Assembly (NCBI GenBank): GCA_021521415.1
Contig: JAIQDT010000028.1
Location: forward strand, 719,001-783,000
Origin: Bidens hawaiensis
Lineage: Eukaryota > Streptophyta > Magnoliopsida > Asterales > Asteraceae
DNA length: 64,000 nucleotides
Direction: 5' to 3'
In this document: one piece after another, positions 1 through 10,954 of the stretch
Position numbering within the stretch: the first letter of the stretch is position 1
How the letters are laid out: each line of letters opens with the position of its first letter
Program-made: the position numbers and the translations under genes
The notes under the pieces: model-generated
What the model was told of the DNA's origin: nothing
Database searches by the model: none
What the model saw: the letters and a program-made list of their open reading frames with translations, nothing else

Positions 1-145
1 TGAGCACGCTTAACTGTGGAGCTCTCCTCTCGTCCACTACCATTAAGCCCAAAACGCGTTGGTGATTTAAGAGGCGGGGCATTTACTTATGAACCAAGGA
101 TCTTTCTTATCCACGGCCAATGTGGGATTTGCCTAGGGTGTTATA
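1..145 (-). repeat. 3' LTR of the Cassandra TRIM (partial)
   Basis: Direct repeat of 441-585. It begins inside the 5S-like region and ends TGTTATA where the other copy has TGTTACA. The adjoining C-run on the plus strand (149-160) is the polypurine tract of the minus-strand element. The rest of this LTR lies left of the window. Confidence 0.85.
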
Positions 146-316
146 AACACCCCCCCCCCCTTTGGACTCATCGTCCTCGATGAGGTTTGCCCCACCATCC
201 AATCCAGGATGTGGGATCCGCCTAAGGTGTACCTCGCGACACCCCTAGGGACTCACCGTCTCTGATGAGGTTTGCCCATCCATCCCGAACGGCACAAGAG
301 TGGCTGTGATACCACT

Positions 317-585
317 TGTAACATCCGGCCCCTCACACCACCAATATTGTCCGCCTTGCCCACAAAGAGCTCACGGATTTGTTTTTTGTTGCCCAGGTGG
401 AGACTTCCCAGGAGGTCACCCATCCTACTACTACTCCCACCTGAGCACGCTTAATTGTGGAGCTCTCCTCTCATCCACTACCATTAAGCCCAACACGCAT
501 TGGTGATTTAAGAGGCGGAGCATTTACTTATGAACCAAGGATCTCTCTTGTCCACGCCAATGTGGGATTTGCCTAGGGTGTTACA
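317..585 (-). repeat. 5' LTR of the Cassandra TRIM
   Basis: A 269-bp LTR bounded by TGTAACA and TGTTACA. From position 441 to 585 it matches the partial LTR at 1-145 nearly base for base. It sits next to the primer-binding site at 303-314, so it is the 5' LTR on the minus strand. It ends only six bases before the start of the next LTR at 592. Confidence 0.88.
399..452 (-). other. 5S rRNA-like segment inside the Cassandra LTR
   Basis: Read on the minus strand this stretch contains AAGCGTGCTCAGGTGGGAGT, then GATGGGTGACCTCCTGGG. This corresponds to the central and 3' part of plant 5S rRNA, including the region of the internal RNA polymerase III C-box. The 5' part of 5S rRNA is not recognisable, so this is a domesticated LTR segment and not a 5S gene. 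Confidence 0.85.
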
Positions 586-591
586 AACACT

Positions 592-2692
592 TGTAACGCC
601 CGTTATTTCGTTAATCGGCTTGATCGTTTATAAATGTTCATTTAAAATCCGGGGTTTCATCTTTCTAATTTAGAGCCTTGTGATATGTTTTAAAAGTCCG
701 TCTACCCATCCTTTTGCTCAAAACATCGCCTCTTATAAGTTAAAGCGTTAGATTAGTATGTAGCACCTGGTATTTTGGTTTAACGGCGTGCACGTTGTAG
801 AGTTTGTATATTTATTGGGTTTGATCTGGCATTCTTCGGGGACCTCCTTGTCATTTTTGTAAGCCTAACCATTTAACCTTTCATCCAAGTTATCACAATT
901 TCCAAATTCGAGGGGCTAGAGTGTAAATTTAATATTATAACATGGAAAACCCTAACCCCACCCACCTGTTCCGATCGGCAGCAGCATTAGGGGTTCTCCT
1001 CAATTTTTGTGAAAGTTCCGGCCATTCTATAGCCTTCCGAGTCTAATTCAAGGTCGGTTCTATCACAATATAACTCTTTTTCACCATTAAACCTTTGTTG
1101 AACACGTTAGGGTTGAGTTTTGATTGTAACAATTCCTGACAGATTCGTACTCGTTTATTGTTCGGTCTGTAACTCGATGAAATTTATTGTTTTTGATCGA
1201 TTCTTGTTTCCATGATGTTCTACTTTGAGTCTAGTTTCCAGAAAGGTATAATATGTAATTTTTGGACGAGATTTGAATGGTTTTATGATTTTATAAGATC
1301 GTGTGTCAAAGCTGAAGCGGGGTGACGGATTCTGGTCTGTCTTCCGGACATCATAACTCTTTTTTGACAAGTCCAAATTGGTTGATTCTACTTCTGAAAG
1401 TTCATAATTTGAGTTAAGATTACAACCCAATTGGAATCGTTTAATTTCGTTTGGTAATGATTTTAAACAAATAAAACACTTTTTCTGCGCACCGAAATAG
1501 CTGCACGTACCTTTCTGTGTTGAAGAAATTTTTATGATTTTTGTGTGAAATGGAAAAATATAATAAAAATATTTTTAGATACCCAAGACATTTATACAGT
1601 TCTGGTAAATATTTCATAATTTATTCCTATTTTTAGATACCCCTTTTCACTCTTTTCAAGTTTTGGGCTAGCATACACACCGAACCGTTTTTACTTAATA
1701 AACTGCTTAAATGATTTTGCATAGACTCACTTGTACTATGGTATATTTTGTGATGATATTTAAGTATGTATACACATGTGATACCTTATGGCCCATAGGC
1801 TTACCTGTAGTATGGTATATCTTGGAATAATATATATATATATACGTATGTTCATACACGTGTTACTATATGGGCAATGATTGGCGATGTTAATTAGTCG
1901 TTATCGACTAAGGATGTTTACGTATGCCTACTTTGTGTTTGCATACGGTGGACGGAATGTTACGTGTTTGGGTTGTACGTGTGCTTGACCCTGATGTTAT
2001 TACTCGGATGGAATGTTACGTGCTTGGGTTGTACGTGTGCTCGACCCTGATGTTATTACTCGGATGGAATGTTACGTGTTTGGGTTGTACGTGTGCTCGA
2101 CCATGATGTTATTACTTGGATGTTATGCCTAGGGATATAATTATATAGATATATAAGTATGACCACTTATCGTTTAGCCTAACTGCTCATATCCCGTATT
2201 ATATTTTAAACCCTCGGAATGATTTATATAATGTTGTTTATTAAAAATTGAACTCACTCAGCTCAAGCTGACTTTGTGTCTAAGTTAGTGTGAGTTTCAG
2301 GTTAAGAGGAGGATGCTTACCGCTTGGACGTGCTCGAGACTACTCGTCGGATGAAGGCATAGCTAGTCAGGAAAATTAATAATGAAGACTGTTTATGTTT
2401 AAGTTATTACTTAACGCATTTAAATTGGGTTTTGGGCATATTTCCCGGTTTTTGGGAATTTGTTTTAGTGCTTGTGAATTTTCGCTGATTTTATACTCTG
2501 AACTAGTTTTCAAATAAAACGGGTTGCCTTGAGTTTAAATTTTGTTAAGTTTTGGGAATCTTGGCACTTATTAGTCCGCTATTATTTACTCTGAATCGGT
2601 TTTAAATAAAACGAAATTTTCTTGGTCTTAATTTTTTATAAGTTTCTTGTATGATTACCAACTGGAGGATTCCCGGGATTCTGGGTCTTACA
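592..2692 (+). repeat. Long gypsy-type LTR, probably solo
   Basis: It starts TGTAACGCCCG and ends GGGTCTTACA, and shares both ends and long internal stretches with the LTR at 39209-42861. There is no coding sequence. Near its 3' end it has the phrase cactcagctcaagctgactt, also seen in the larger copy, which sets the plus orientation. The flanking five bases (ACACT and TTTAT) do not match, so a simple solo-LTR insertion with an intact target duplication is not supported. One flank may have been deleted. It lacks about 0.8 kb present in the other copy (around 40250-41080). Confidence 0.75.
1954..2121 (+). repeat. 56-bp tandem repeat, three units, inside the LTR
   Basis: Units start at 1954, 2010 and 2066, each with GGAATGTTACGTG followed by a TTGGGTTGTACGTGTGC core and ending in a TTATTACTCGGAT-like stretch. 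The spacing is exactly 56 bp twice. The related LTR at 39209-42861 has a different, longer tandem array at the matching place. Confidence 0.85.
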
Positions 2693-3955
2693 TTTATACT
2701 AATACCGAAATAATTTTCATCATTGTCAATCCCTACAAGGACACAAAATCATTTCATCTCCAATTTTCACTTGATTATCTTTGGAAACCTTAAGAAAACC
2801 TTGAACGCCATTTACATATATTTTGCTAGTAGTTGGAATGCCATACATCCAGTCTTTCGATCCATCTAAAAAGAAAATAACAAATAAATATATGTATATG
2901 GTGTATATTGGTGCTCTAAGGAGGCGGATCCTAACAACATTTTGAAAATTATATCTCGTATGTATACATTTTAACAAGTTGACTATTTAAGAGAAAATCG
3001 ACAGCATTTCACTTCAACTCCCCAAGTATGCGTATAAAATGCAAGCTCGAAAGAGTAGGAGGAAATAACTGCTGATTTTTTCTTAAATAATCAACCTGTA
3101 AAAATGTATACATATCCTTAACGAGATATAATATCCAAAAAGCAGTCCCAAAAGAGGGGACAATCCAAAGTTTATCTCTATTAGATAAATTTTGGATAGG
3201 TACATACTCTAAAGGGTTATCCTATACGAATGCATACAATATGTATACCTAATAGATATATATATAAAACACATACATATGTATATATATACACCAGGAT
3301 TAAAAAACCAACACTAAACCGAACCAAAAAACTCCCGAGAAAACCGCCTCGATCAATCATTATAACCATAATTACCGAACGGTTTTGAAAAATTAAAAAA
3401 AAACACATATTTTATTTTTTGCTTAAGTTTTAGCATAAAACCACACTGAACCGCATCACATCGCACACAAACATAATATATATGTATATATACACACATA
3501 TAATATATAAACATATATACAAAGACTTAAATCAACTAAAAAAATAAATAAAAAAATACTATTTTTAGATAAGATAAACAATTTATAAATCAAAATAATA
3601 AGTAAAAGCTATGTGCATTTTGTCAAAATCAAAGTTTTTCATACCTCATTAGTCATACATGTGTGATGTGTGTATTGAAAGCTTGGAGGGATGTTGGATG
3701 AGAGTAACAATGGAAGATGATTTGAGAAGGTTTTGAGAGTAAATAGCCGTTAACTTGGAAGGATGTATATGTTTAAAATCGAAGGGTTTTGAAGCGGTTT
3801 CTCCAAAAAACCGCTTCTAACTTTTTAATTTTAAAGCGGTTCATCAGAAAAACCGCTTCTAAATTTCAATCGTGTATACTTTGAAGTGGTTTATAGTAAA
3901 ACCGCTTTAAAGGGAAAAATTGAGCCGCTTCTAATTTATATGCTCTGTAGTAGTG
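2693..3955 (-). mobile_element. CACTA (En/Spm) element, 5' terminal fragment (copy A)
   Basis: The right end, read on the minus strand, is CACTACTACAGAGCATATAA, a CACTA-type terminus, preceded by a block of subterminal repeats. From about 2731 to 3955 it matches the 5' region of the larger CACTA element at 16510-20002, minus that copy's two insertions. It holds no transposase: only the promoter and leader side is left, and the rest was lost where the LTR ending at 2692 begins. The bases after the terminus also match the other copy. Confidence 0.8.
3786..3955. repeat. CACTA subterminal repeats (AACCGCTTC / GAAGCGGTT)
   Basis: About eight copies of AACCGCTTCTAA-like motifs in both orientations, partly as inverted pairs, for example GAAGCGGTTT-N-AAACCGCTTC near 3792-3820. 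Repeated short subterminal motifs are the binding sites of the TNPA-type protein in CACTA elements. That role here is inferred from position and pattern. Confidence 0.75.
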
Positions 3956-3967
3956 ATTATTGTTTGA

Positions 3968-4480
3968 TTATGAAATCCTTTCAGAAATAAATGAGATATT
4001 ATAACCCACTCTATAATACCGAACCCCTCGAATATCTTCCATCTCTTCTTCATCATCGAAGTCATCGAAATCATCAAATAGCCTCCGCCGATTAGCTAAC
4101 CTTTCATACTCAAACTTGACCCGATTGTTTGGTGGTTCAGACCTGATCAACCGATCATCTCTGATGTGGTACTGTCTCTGATTCAGGTCACCAGTTCTAT
4201 GGCTTCAGTTTTGGTGAATGTGTTGGTTAAGTGGTGGTGGTGGTAAATCATTGGGTGGAATGTTTTGTGGAATGGGTTGTTCTTGGTTTGGAAGTGGGCC
4301 TTTGTTTTCGGGTTGAAACACGGGTGGGACTAGTAATTCTCCGGATGGTTCATGTCTTCTTGTTGTGGTCCTGAGGGATCATCATTTCTTTGAATGGCTC
4401 GGTTTCTTCTCGCGTCTTTTTCAATTTCTAGATCAAACTGCAGCACCTCATTGTCTTGGAAAAATCTTGTATGCATCAAC
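3968..4480 (-). pseudogene. Gag-like N-terminal fragment of a gypsy element
   Basis: Reading leftward from the primer-binding site at 4591-4606, an ATG near 4480 opens a frame rich in Asn, Arg, Asp and Gln, with the stretch EKDARRNRAIQRNDD. It is broken by a stop and a shift. A second open stretch (4150-3968) contains an acidic run of DDFDD and EEE residues. Position directly after the leader and the composition suggest the start of gag, but no zinc knuckle or other diagnostic domain remains. The reading ends close to the CACTA terminus at 3955. Confidence 0.5.
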
Positions 4481-4590
4481 ATAAAAGATCAACTTCACAC
4501 ACGAAACAAACACACCCCGCGTAAAATCAACGAAGAAAAGAAAATAAACTAATTTAAACTAAACTAAACTAGCACTAAGCGCGTTGAGTC

Positions 4591-4606
4591 CCCGGCAATG
4601 GCGCCA
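4591..4606 (-). other. Primer-binding site complementary to tRNA-Asp
   Basis: The minus strand reads TGGCGCCATTGCCGGG three bases after the LTR end, the tRNA-Asp-type site used by many plant gypsy elements of the Tat/Athila group. It fixes the element's orientation as minus and marks 4610 as the LTR edge. Confidence 0.85.
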
Positions 4607-4609
4607 TTT

Positions 4610-5776
4610 TGGCGTAGGCTGTCGTGGTTTACTCAAAAACAATTAATTCTAAAAACTTAAATACCTGTAACTAGTACAGGTAAGTAAGGTCGTCTCCACA
4701 GGGACTCAAGGAAAGTGCAAGTTTATAATTTTTTAATTAACAGCAGACAGACGATGTCAAACAGATTTTTGAAAATATTAATTAAAACTAAAACAATTAA
4801 TTTAAAGATTTGTAAACAATATTAATTAAAGGTATTCACTCTAGGTTCAGGTAATGCGATATTCAATTTAATTCCATATTCACTTGTCTTGATTGCGCAG
4901 TAATTACTAGACTTATTATTTTGATTGTGATGACAAACGATAACTTAACAACCGGATTGTTGACATAATTGAACTCAATCTACCCAATTACCAATTTTAT
5001 GTTTTATGACAACCAATTAAATAACAATAGCTGATGATTATTAGTCTAATGACACAAGAGCCTAACCCTAAGTGTTGAAGAACAAAACCAAACAAGTGAT
5101 GTATTAATCAATAATCGAAAACACAAATTGTTTAAACAACCAAGCAATAATTAAGCAAGACTAAATCGTAAAACTCAATCAAGCTATTATTCTTTAAGCA
5201 CAATGAATCTGGTCTTAAGAAGAAATACAAAAAAAACTAACCTAGAATGAACACTAAGGTTTTAGCCGAGCATCGACATATCGTTAAAATAACTTATCTT
5301 GATGAACATGCAAACCCAAGACTAACCGGAAGCTTCGGGATGGTCGAAAGTTGCCCTAGGATATCTCTTCAGCCTCCAGAATTAGTGATATGAGGAATGG
5401 GGGCTTAAATGGGTTTATATAGTGATTAACCCTAATTTTCTTCGGAATTAAGTCGGTTCGCGTCGCGCGAACAACAAAGGGGCATGTTCTTCGTGTCACG
5501 CGAAGGACAAAATAGTCGGGCATGATTTCAATAACTTCGCGTCACGCGAAGGACAAAAACATCAGCAGATATCTTTTACTTTTATTTATTCTGCCTCGTG
5601 ATGTGTGCACTCCCATTCCCGCACTTCTAAGTCTTCATTCCAAGCTTGTAAGTCATCCCAATAAGCTTCCATAGCGTCCAATGTCCTAAGACACATAACG
5701 ATGCTTGAAGTACCAATGTTCATTCATTTAATAATCTAAATATAACTATTTAATATATAATATTTCTAACTTTTAC
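4610..5776 (-). repeat. Gypsy LTR (5' LTR of a minus-strand element), outer end truncated
   Basis: It begins at 4610 with TGGCGTAGGCTGTCG and runs as AT-rich non-coding DNA to about 5776, where Copia integrase sequence starts abruptly. The text near 5740-5776 resembles the outer end of the solo LTR at 16567-18304, but lacks its terminal dinucleotide, so roughly ten bases seem missing. The middle includes two near-identical short motifs, cttcgcgtcacgcgaaggac-like, at about 5490-5550. Confidence 0.65.
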
Positions 5777-5777
5777 C

Positions 5778-8387
5778 CAGCTATCATGGACCAATGCAAG
5801 TTCCAAACTTGGGTGGCAGCCAATACTACTTACTCCTTATTGATGATGGCCTTACACGAATGTTGGGTCTATTTTGTGGCTACCAAGTTTGATGCATTCA
5901 GTAAGTTCAAAAGTTTCAAAGCATTGGTAGAAAAACGAAGTGAATGTTATATCAAAACTCTCATATCAGATAGGGGTGGAGAGTTTTGTTCAAAAGAACC
6001 TGATGCCTTTTGCGATGATGCTGGTGTAAAAGGGAGCTCACTCCACCATTCACCCCTCAACACGATGGTGTAGTGGAGAGGAAGAATAGAACTATAATGG
6101 GCCTTACAAGGAGTATGTTGAAAGCTAAAGTGCCGCCAAATTATTTATAGGGAAGAAGGAGTGGCTACAACAGTGTATCTTATCAACATTGCTCCAACAA
6201 AAGCTATTCAAGATAAAACTCCATGGGGTGCATGGTTTAATGTCAAACCCTCTGTACGTCATCTAAGAGTCTTTGGTTGCTACGCTTATGGGCTCATTCC
6301 GGCCCAAAACAAAAGAAAGTTAGACACCAAATCAGAGAAATGCATATTCATAGGATATGCATCCCAAACACATGGCTACCGGTTATATAATCCCACTACA
6401 AAGACCTTTCTTACACGAAGGAATGTTGTCTTTCATGAAGAAACCAAATGGCAGTTTAATTACTCAGAAAATGACAAAACCTATGAACTCAATTTTATTG
6501 ACCCATTTCCTCTTGAAACCATAGCCGATGCACCAAGTTCCTCATCCACTCCACAAACTCCACTCACTCCTTCAAGCCAATCTAACAACAATATAGCCTC
6601 TTCCTTACCAACACAACAAACCGCACATTCAGCCACTTCCTCAAACTCAATTCAGTCACAAACAAGCACTTCTCAATCACAAACAACTCCATCCCGATCG
6701 GAATCTCATAACACCTACTCTCTTTCACCACCACCTAAACTCAGAACTCTAGATGATGTATATGTTCATTCATATAAAGTTGACGACCCTATGTACAACG
6801 ATTTTGATGGCTTTACTAGCTGTCAATTTGCTCTCAGTCTTATTGATCCAACAAATTACAAAGAGGCTACAACTAGAAAAGAGTGGTAGACGGCTATGCA
6901 TGAAGAACTAGAGGCAATAGAAAAAAAAACCTGGGAACTAGTCAACTTGCCTCATGGAAAAAACTTGGTGGGTCTCAAGTGGCTATATAAGACAAATGTT
7001 GGACCAGATGGTAGAATAATGAAGCGCAAGGCTTCTTGTGGCCAAGGGCTACTCACAACAGCATGGAATTGATTATCAAGAGACATTTACCCCAGTAGCA
7101 AGGTTTGAAACAATTCGTGTTGTTCTTTCTGTTGCAATCCATCTGGTTGGTCTATTCATCAACTTGATGTAAAATCGGACTTCCTCAATGGGGACTTAAT
7201 TGAAGAAATATATTTCCAACAACAAGAAGGATTTGTGGTAGCTGGAAAAGAAAGGCAGGTATACAAATTAAGAAAAACATTATATGGTTTGAAGCAGACC
7301 CCAGGGGCATGGTACTAAAAATAGATGGGTATTTTATGAAGAATGGTTATAAGAGAAGTCACAATGAACCCTAATTATATGTTAAAAATAATGGTAGTAA
7401 TGAACTCATGTATGTATGTCTTTATGTTGATGATATCATATGTACAAGCCATTGTTCTAAACTCATTGCAAACTTTAAACAATGCATGAAGGAAGAGTTT
7501 GAGATTATTGATTTAGGTCTTCTCAATTATTTTTTGGGCTTAGAAGTAACTCAGTCCAAGTGAGGAGTATACATTTGTCAAGAAAAGTATGCAAAGAATC
7601 TACTCAAAAAGTTTGGAATGGAAGATTGCAAACTTGAAATTACTCCTATGAATGTAAGTGAGAAGTTGATGACTGATGATATGGCAGATAAAGCTAATGA
7701 GGTTATGTACAGAAGCCTAGTTGGAGATTGATCTACCTAACACACACAAGACCTGATCTAAGTTATGCTATTGGTCTAGTGTCAAGATTTATCTAATCAC
7801 CATCCAAGCTTCATCTAGGTGCTGCAAAAAGGATATTGAGGTACATTTCAACTACATCTAATATTGGTATATGGTATGACGGGGGGCAAGTATAAGACTA
7901 ATTCGCTTCACTGATAGTGGCTAGGCAAGCAGTGTAGATGATCGGAAAAGCGTTTCTGGATACACATTCTCTATTGGCAATGGGGCAGTTAGTTGGAGTT
8001 GAAAGAAGCAGTCCATTGTGGCCTTGTCTAGTACTGAGGCAGAGTACATCTTGGCAACAACTTCCATATGTCAAGCTATCTGGCTAAAAATAATTCTAGA
8101 TGATCTTGAAATAACTCAAGACACTGCTACAGTAATCTACTGTGATAACATGTCTGCTATTAATCTTAGCAAGAATCCTATCCTACACAACAGGTCAAAG
8201 CACATTGAACTAAAACACCACTTCATCCGAGAAATGGTTGCACAAGAGCAAGCGGTGCTAGATCACTGCAACACAAATGAATAGCTCGCAGACATTCTGA
8301 CTAAGTCCTTATCAAGAGAAAATTTTGCCTATTTCCGACATCTCCTTGGAGTTATGGAGTTTGCATCAAGGGAGGGTGTCGAATAAT
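5778..8387 (+). pseudogene. Copia pol remnant 1: integrase, reverse transcriptase, RNase H
   Basis: The 5' part (gag, protease) is missing. Visible pieces in order are: an integrase core with SDRGGEF and, after a frame change, VVERKNRT; a Ser/Thr/Gln-rich linker (6530-6720); the reverse transcriptase start WELVNLPHGKNLVGLKWLYK (about 6925); [23 protein letters not shown]; the YVDD box at 7423-7434; NYFLGLEV; and the RNase H region with ALSSTEAEY (8018 on) and CDNMSAINL. Several frameshifts and stops make it non-functional. The frame ends in EGVE just inside the 3' LTR. Confidence 0.9.
8368..8376 (+). other. Polypurine tract of Copia element 1
   Basis: AAGGGAGGG sits immediately before the LTR start TGTCGAATAATG. 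This is the plus-strand priming site expected at the 3' end of the internal region. Confidence 0.8.
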
Positions 8388-9249
8388 GATTTAAACTCAA
8401 GTGGCACGTGATTCACATGTTTATGCAACGTTCTTTTTTGTTCTAATTTTCAGCTTGTTATTTTGAATAAGAGTCTTGACCAATGTTTTAAAAACCGGTA
8501 TTTTACACGTACTGGATTTGGTTCAAAAATGGTACAACCGGTTGAACCGGAATGTGCCGGGAGTTTCAACCGGGTTAAATAATTTACCTTGTAATTCCAT
8601 ATAAATACACTTTCAACTCAAAAAATAACCCAAAAGTACATTAATAAACATCACACTTGAACCAAATATCACCCGTGAACAATGGTCTAGTCAGATAGAA
8701 AGTTTGTATATTTTGTATATGAAATTAGTCGATTAAAAAATATGTAAATACACCAACATGGATTTGCACGATACAAAATTGGTTGATTAACTAATCGTTG
8801 TTCATTGTGTTTACTCGTTTCAAGTTTATCCGCTATTTAAAAGCCCTTTTTAAAAATATGGGCCGCAAAAAATATCAAAAATCTTTTGGATTAAAACCGG
8901 TTTGCCGGTTTAAACCGGTATTTTTAAAAAAACCGGCGGTACGATAATTTAGCAAACCGCCCAAAAATACCGGGCTCTAAATACCGGTGACCTTACGAAA
9001 ATCCGGTATAACCGGTTTAACCGGCCGGCACGTACCGGTTTTTAAGACACTGGTCTTGACTCAGTTAGTGTTTTACCTAGTCTCATGGGATGGGCCATTG
9101 CCATCTCCTTTCTTGTTTTGTTTGTTTTCTATTTAAAGGGGCCTAGAGCTCTCATCAATATACGTTCTTCAATATTAATCACAAAGTGAATCCCTTTTTG
9201 CTGCTATACACTTCTGTTATTCATCCTCAATATTGCTCATATAACAACA
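8377..9249 (+). repeat. 3' LTR of Copia element 1, interrupted by a MITE
   Basis: It starts TGTCGAATAATGATTTAA right after the polypurine tract. With the inserted element 8481-9052 and its duplicated target removed, the LTR is about 290 bp. It contains a TATA-like TCTATTTAAAGG near 9127. The right edge is set at ATAACAACA (9249) only because it gives a TG..CA pair. No 5' LTR is present to confirm it. Confidence 0.65.
8481..9052. mobile_element. hAT-like MITE with AACCGG-rich interior
   Basis: 572 bp flanked by a perfect 8-bp duplication GTCTTGAC (8473-8480 and 9053-9060). The ends are inverted repeats: CAATGTTTTAAAAACCGGTA on the left, and CAGTGTCTTAAAAACCGGTA when the right end is read in reverse. 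The interior repeats ACCGGT-type motifs and has no transposase. An 8-bp duplication with CA(A/G)TG-type ends is typical of non-autonomous hAT elements, which need a transposase from elsewhere. Confidence 0.9.
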
Positions 9250-9379
9250 GGATTTGTGTGGAATTCTCAAACAAAGAAAGTCATTTCTTTAAATGCTTGA
9301 GGTGCAGGAACATGTTGAAACACAATAAGACAAATAATAATTGTTGTATCATTCTGTTAGTTGTTTAGCCATTCAAGAA

Positions 9380-10090
9380 ACATTTATGTCGATTATCTCG
9401 TGCTTGAATTAAAAGCTCGCGGGACTATATATTATACATTTGATGTTATGTCTTCGAGCGCCCAAAGAAAATCAGGGGGTTTACTTGTTATTTGGGATCC
9501 AACTGTGTTTCTAAAATCGTTATTTTTTGTTTTAAATTTTTTTTAATTGGTGAAGGATATTAGGCGTCTTTCAACATTCGATCCTTCAAGATTAATGTAT
9601 ACGCGCAGTAATATGATGTGGAGAAGAAAAGGCTATGGCGGTTCATTCTTTCCTTTATGCTTAGTCATCCAAGTTCTTATATTATATGGGAGATTTAAAC
9701 GCCGTACTTTTTTTTCGCAAGAAAAACTTGCATCAAAATGCCATAGATGCCTTTAATAATTTAATTTGTGAAGCAAATCCTGTTGATATTCCGCTGGGAG
9801 ATTAAAATTTACAGTGAGTAGTTTGGACGTTTTTAAAATGAGTAAATGGGATCATTTTCTAGTTTATGAAGATATTGTGGCTAATTTTCCAAACCCGAAA
9901 GTTTTAGCATTGGAAAAAGAAACATTGTTGATAGTAGTAGATCAATTACTTTTGAAACATCGTTCAAAAAATTTGGAGCGTCACCATTTTAATTTATTAA
10001 TTATTGGCTTGATCTAGGGGGTTTAGAGAACCTTGTTATGGAAGTTTTGAATGGTGATTCTTCAGTCTTGAGGCAATACCATTTAAATTT
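9380..10090 (+). pseudogene. LINE endonuclease-domain remnant
   Basis: Fragments in two frames follow the order of a plant L1-type apurinic endonuclease domain: SGGLLVIWDP (about 9475), MGDLNAVLFFRKKN (9686), DAFNNLICEANPVDIPLGD (about 9740), and KMSKWDHFLVYEDI (about 9837) followed by a leucine-rich stretch ending near 10015. Frameshifts and in-frame stops separate them. No reverse transcriptase follows. The nuclease would normally nick target DNA to prime reverse transcription. This copy is dead. Confidence 0.75.
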
Positions 10091-10771
10091 TTAATTATTT
10101 TCATAATCATCTTTCGTTATATTCATTCATGTTCGCCTAGTAGTCATAAAAACTACAATTTGTTTTTTTATAGTTTAATTTAATAGTTTGGCTTTTCAAC
10201 ATCAATTTCATATATAGATTATTGTACAAAGTTTATTTATCATAAAAAGCATGCGAGGGAATGCTGCCCCCTTTATTTCATTTAAGCAAAACCACAACTG
10301 CAATAACAGTAAATGTGCACCCTATGCACATAAAAGATAGCATTATCAAATAACCTGTGAAAAATTCTGCTAAACGTTGATTAATAACTAGGTTCAAGCA
10401 TAATTGCGCACTTATATAGATAGTTACGCAATCGATAAGATACTTACGCAACCCATGCTTATAAAATGCAAGTCCGTAATTACACATCTTTTTATGATAA
10501 TTACCCAAATATTTTCTTAATTATGCATGAACATAGTCACACATTTTATACGCATTACACGTCATGTTTTTAAAAAAATATATTTTTCTTTTAAAGTATA
10601 GCAAAAGGTACATTAAATTAAAGAGAATGAAATACACGATTTTATGTCGCGTTGTTTTTTAAAAAAACAATGCCGTATATAAAAGTTATCAACGTTTTAA
10701 AAGTGGTGGAACTGTGCATAATTTCGGTTTTCATTTAAGGAGGACAAAATAGCAACTTTACATAAAATTTA
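10091..10771. other. AT-rich spacer, nothing recognised
   Basis: AT-rich DNA with no convincing coding sequence, terminal repeat or RNA gene. The short minus-strand ORF at 10278-10508 has no recognisable motif. It may be decayed LINE or CACTA flank. Confidence 0.5.
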
Positions 10772-10954
10772 CAATGTTGTAAAAGTCGTTAAGCGGTTCT
10801 AGGCGGTCGACTGGGGAGTTGCGAGTACTCGGGAGTAGTCGGGGATTACTCGGAAAATACCTAAGGAGTACTCGGCCGAGGCGGGGAGTACTGGATCTAG
10901 GCGGGGAGTAATCGGGGAGTACTCGGCCGCCTACTCGGGAGTTTTACAACATTG
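10772..10954. mobile_element. hAT-like MITE, 183 bp
   Basis: Perfect 8-bp flanking duplication AAAATTTA (10764-10771 and 10955-10962). The ends are perfect inverted repeats CAATGTTGTAAAA / TTTTACAACATTG. The interior is unusually GC-rich for the region and consists of variants of GGGGAGTACTCGG and GGCGG. No coding capacity. End sequence and duplication length place it with hAT MITEs. Confidence 0.88.

Larger units (their letters stand above)
1..585 (-). mobile_element. Cassandra-type TRIM retrotransposon (left LTR cut by the window edge)
   Basis: Two LTR copies (1-145 partial, 317-585 complete) flank a short non-coding middle. On the minus strand the complete LTR starts TGTAACACCC and ends GGATGTTACA. 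It is followed at 303-314 by a primer-binding site reading TGGTATCACAGC, one base off the initiator-Met site. The middle ends in a G-rich polypurine tract (146-163 on the plus strand) next to the other LTR. The LTR carries a 5S-rRNA-like stretch in the same orientation. Short length, absence of coding capacity and LTR-borne 5S sequence are the defining traits of Cassandra TRIMs. Such elements rely on proteins from other retrotransposons. Confidence 0.9.

Noticed and set aside
399..452. Possible 5S rRNA gene
   Set aside because: Only the central and 3' part is present, it lies in an LTR and recurs in the second LTR, so it is the Cassandra 5S segment.
592..2692. Clean solo LTR with target duplication
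   Set aside because: The five flanking bases differ (ACACT against TTTAT), so simple insertion is not shown even though both LTR ends are present.
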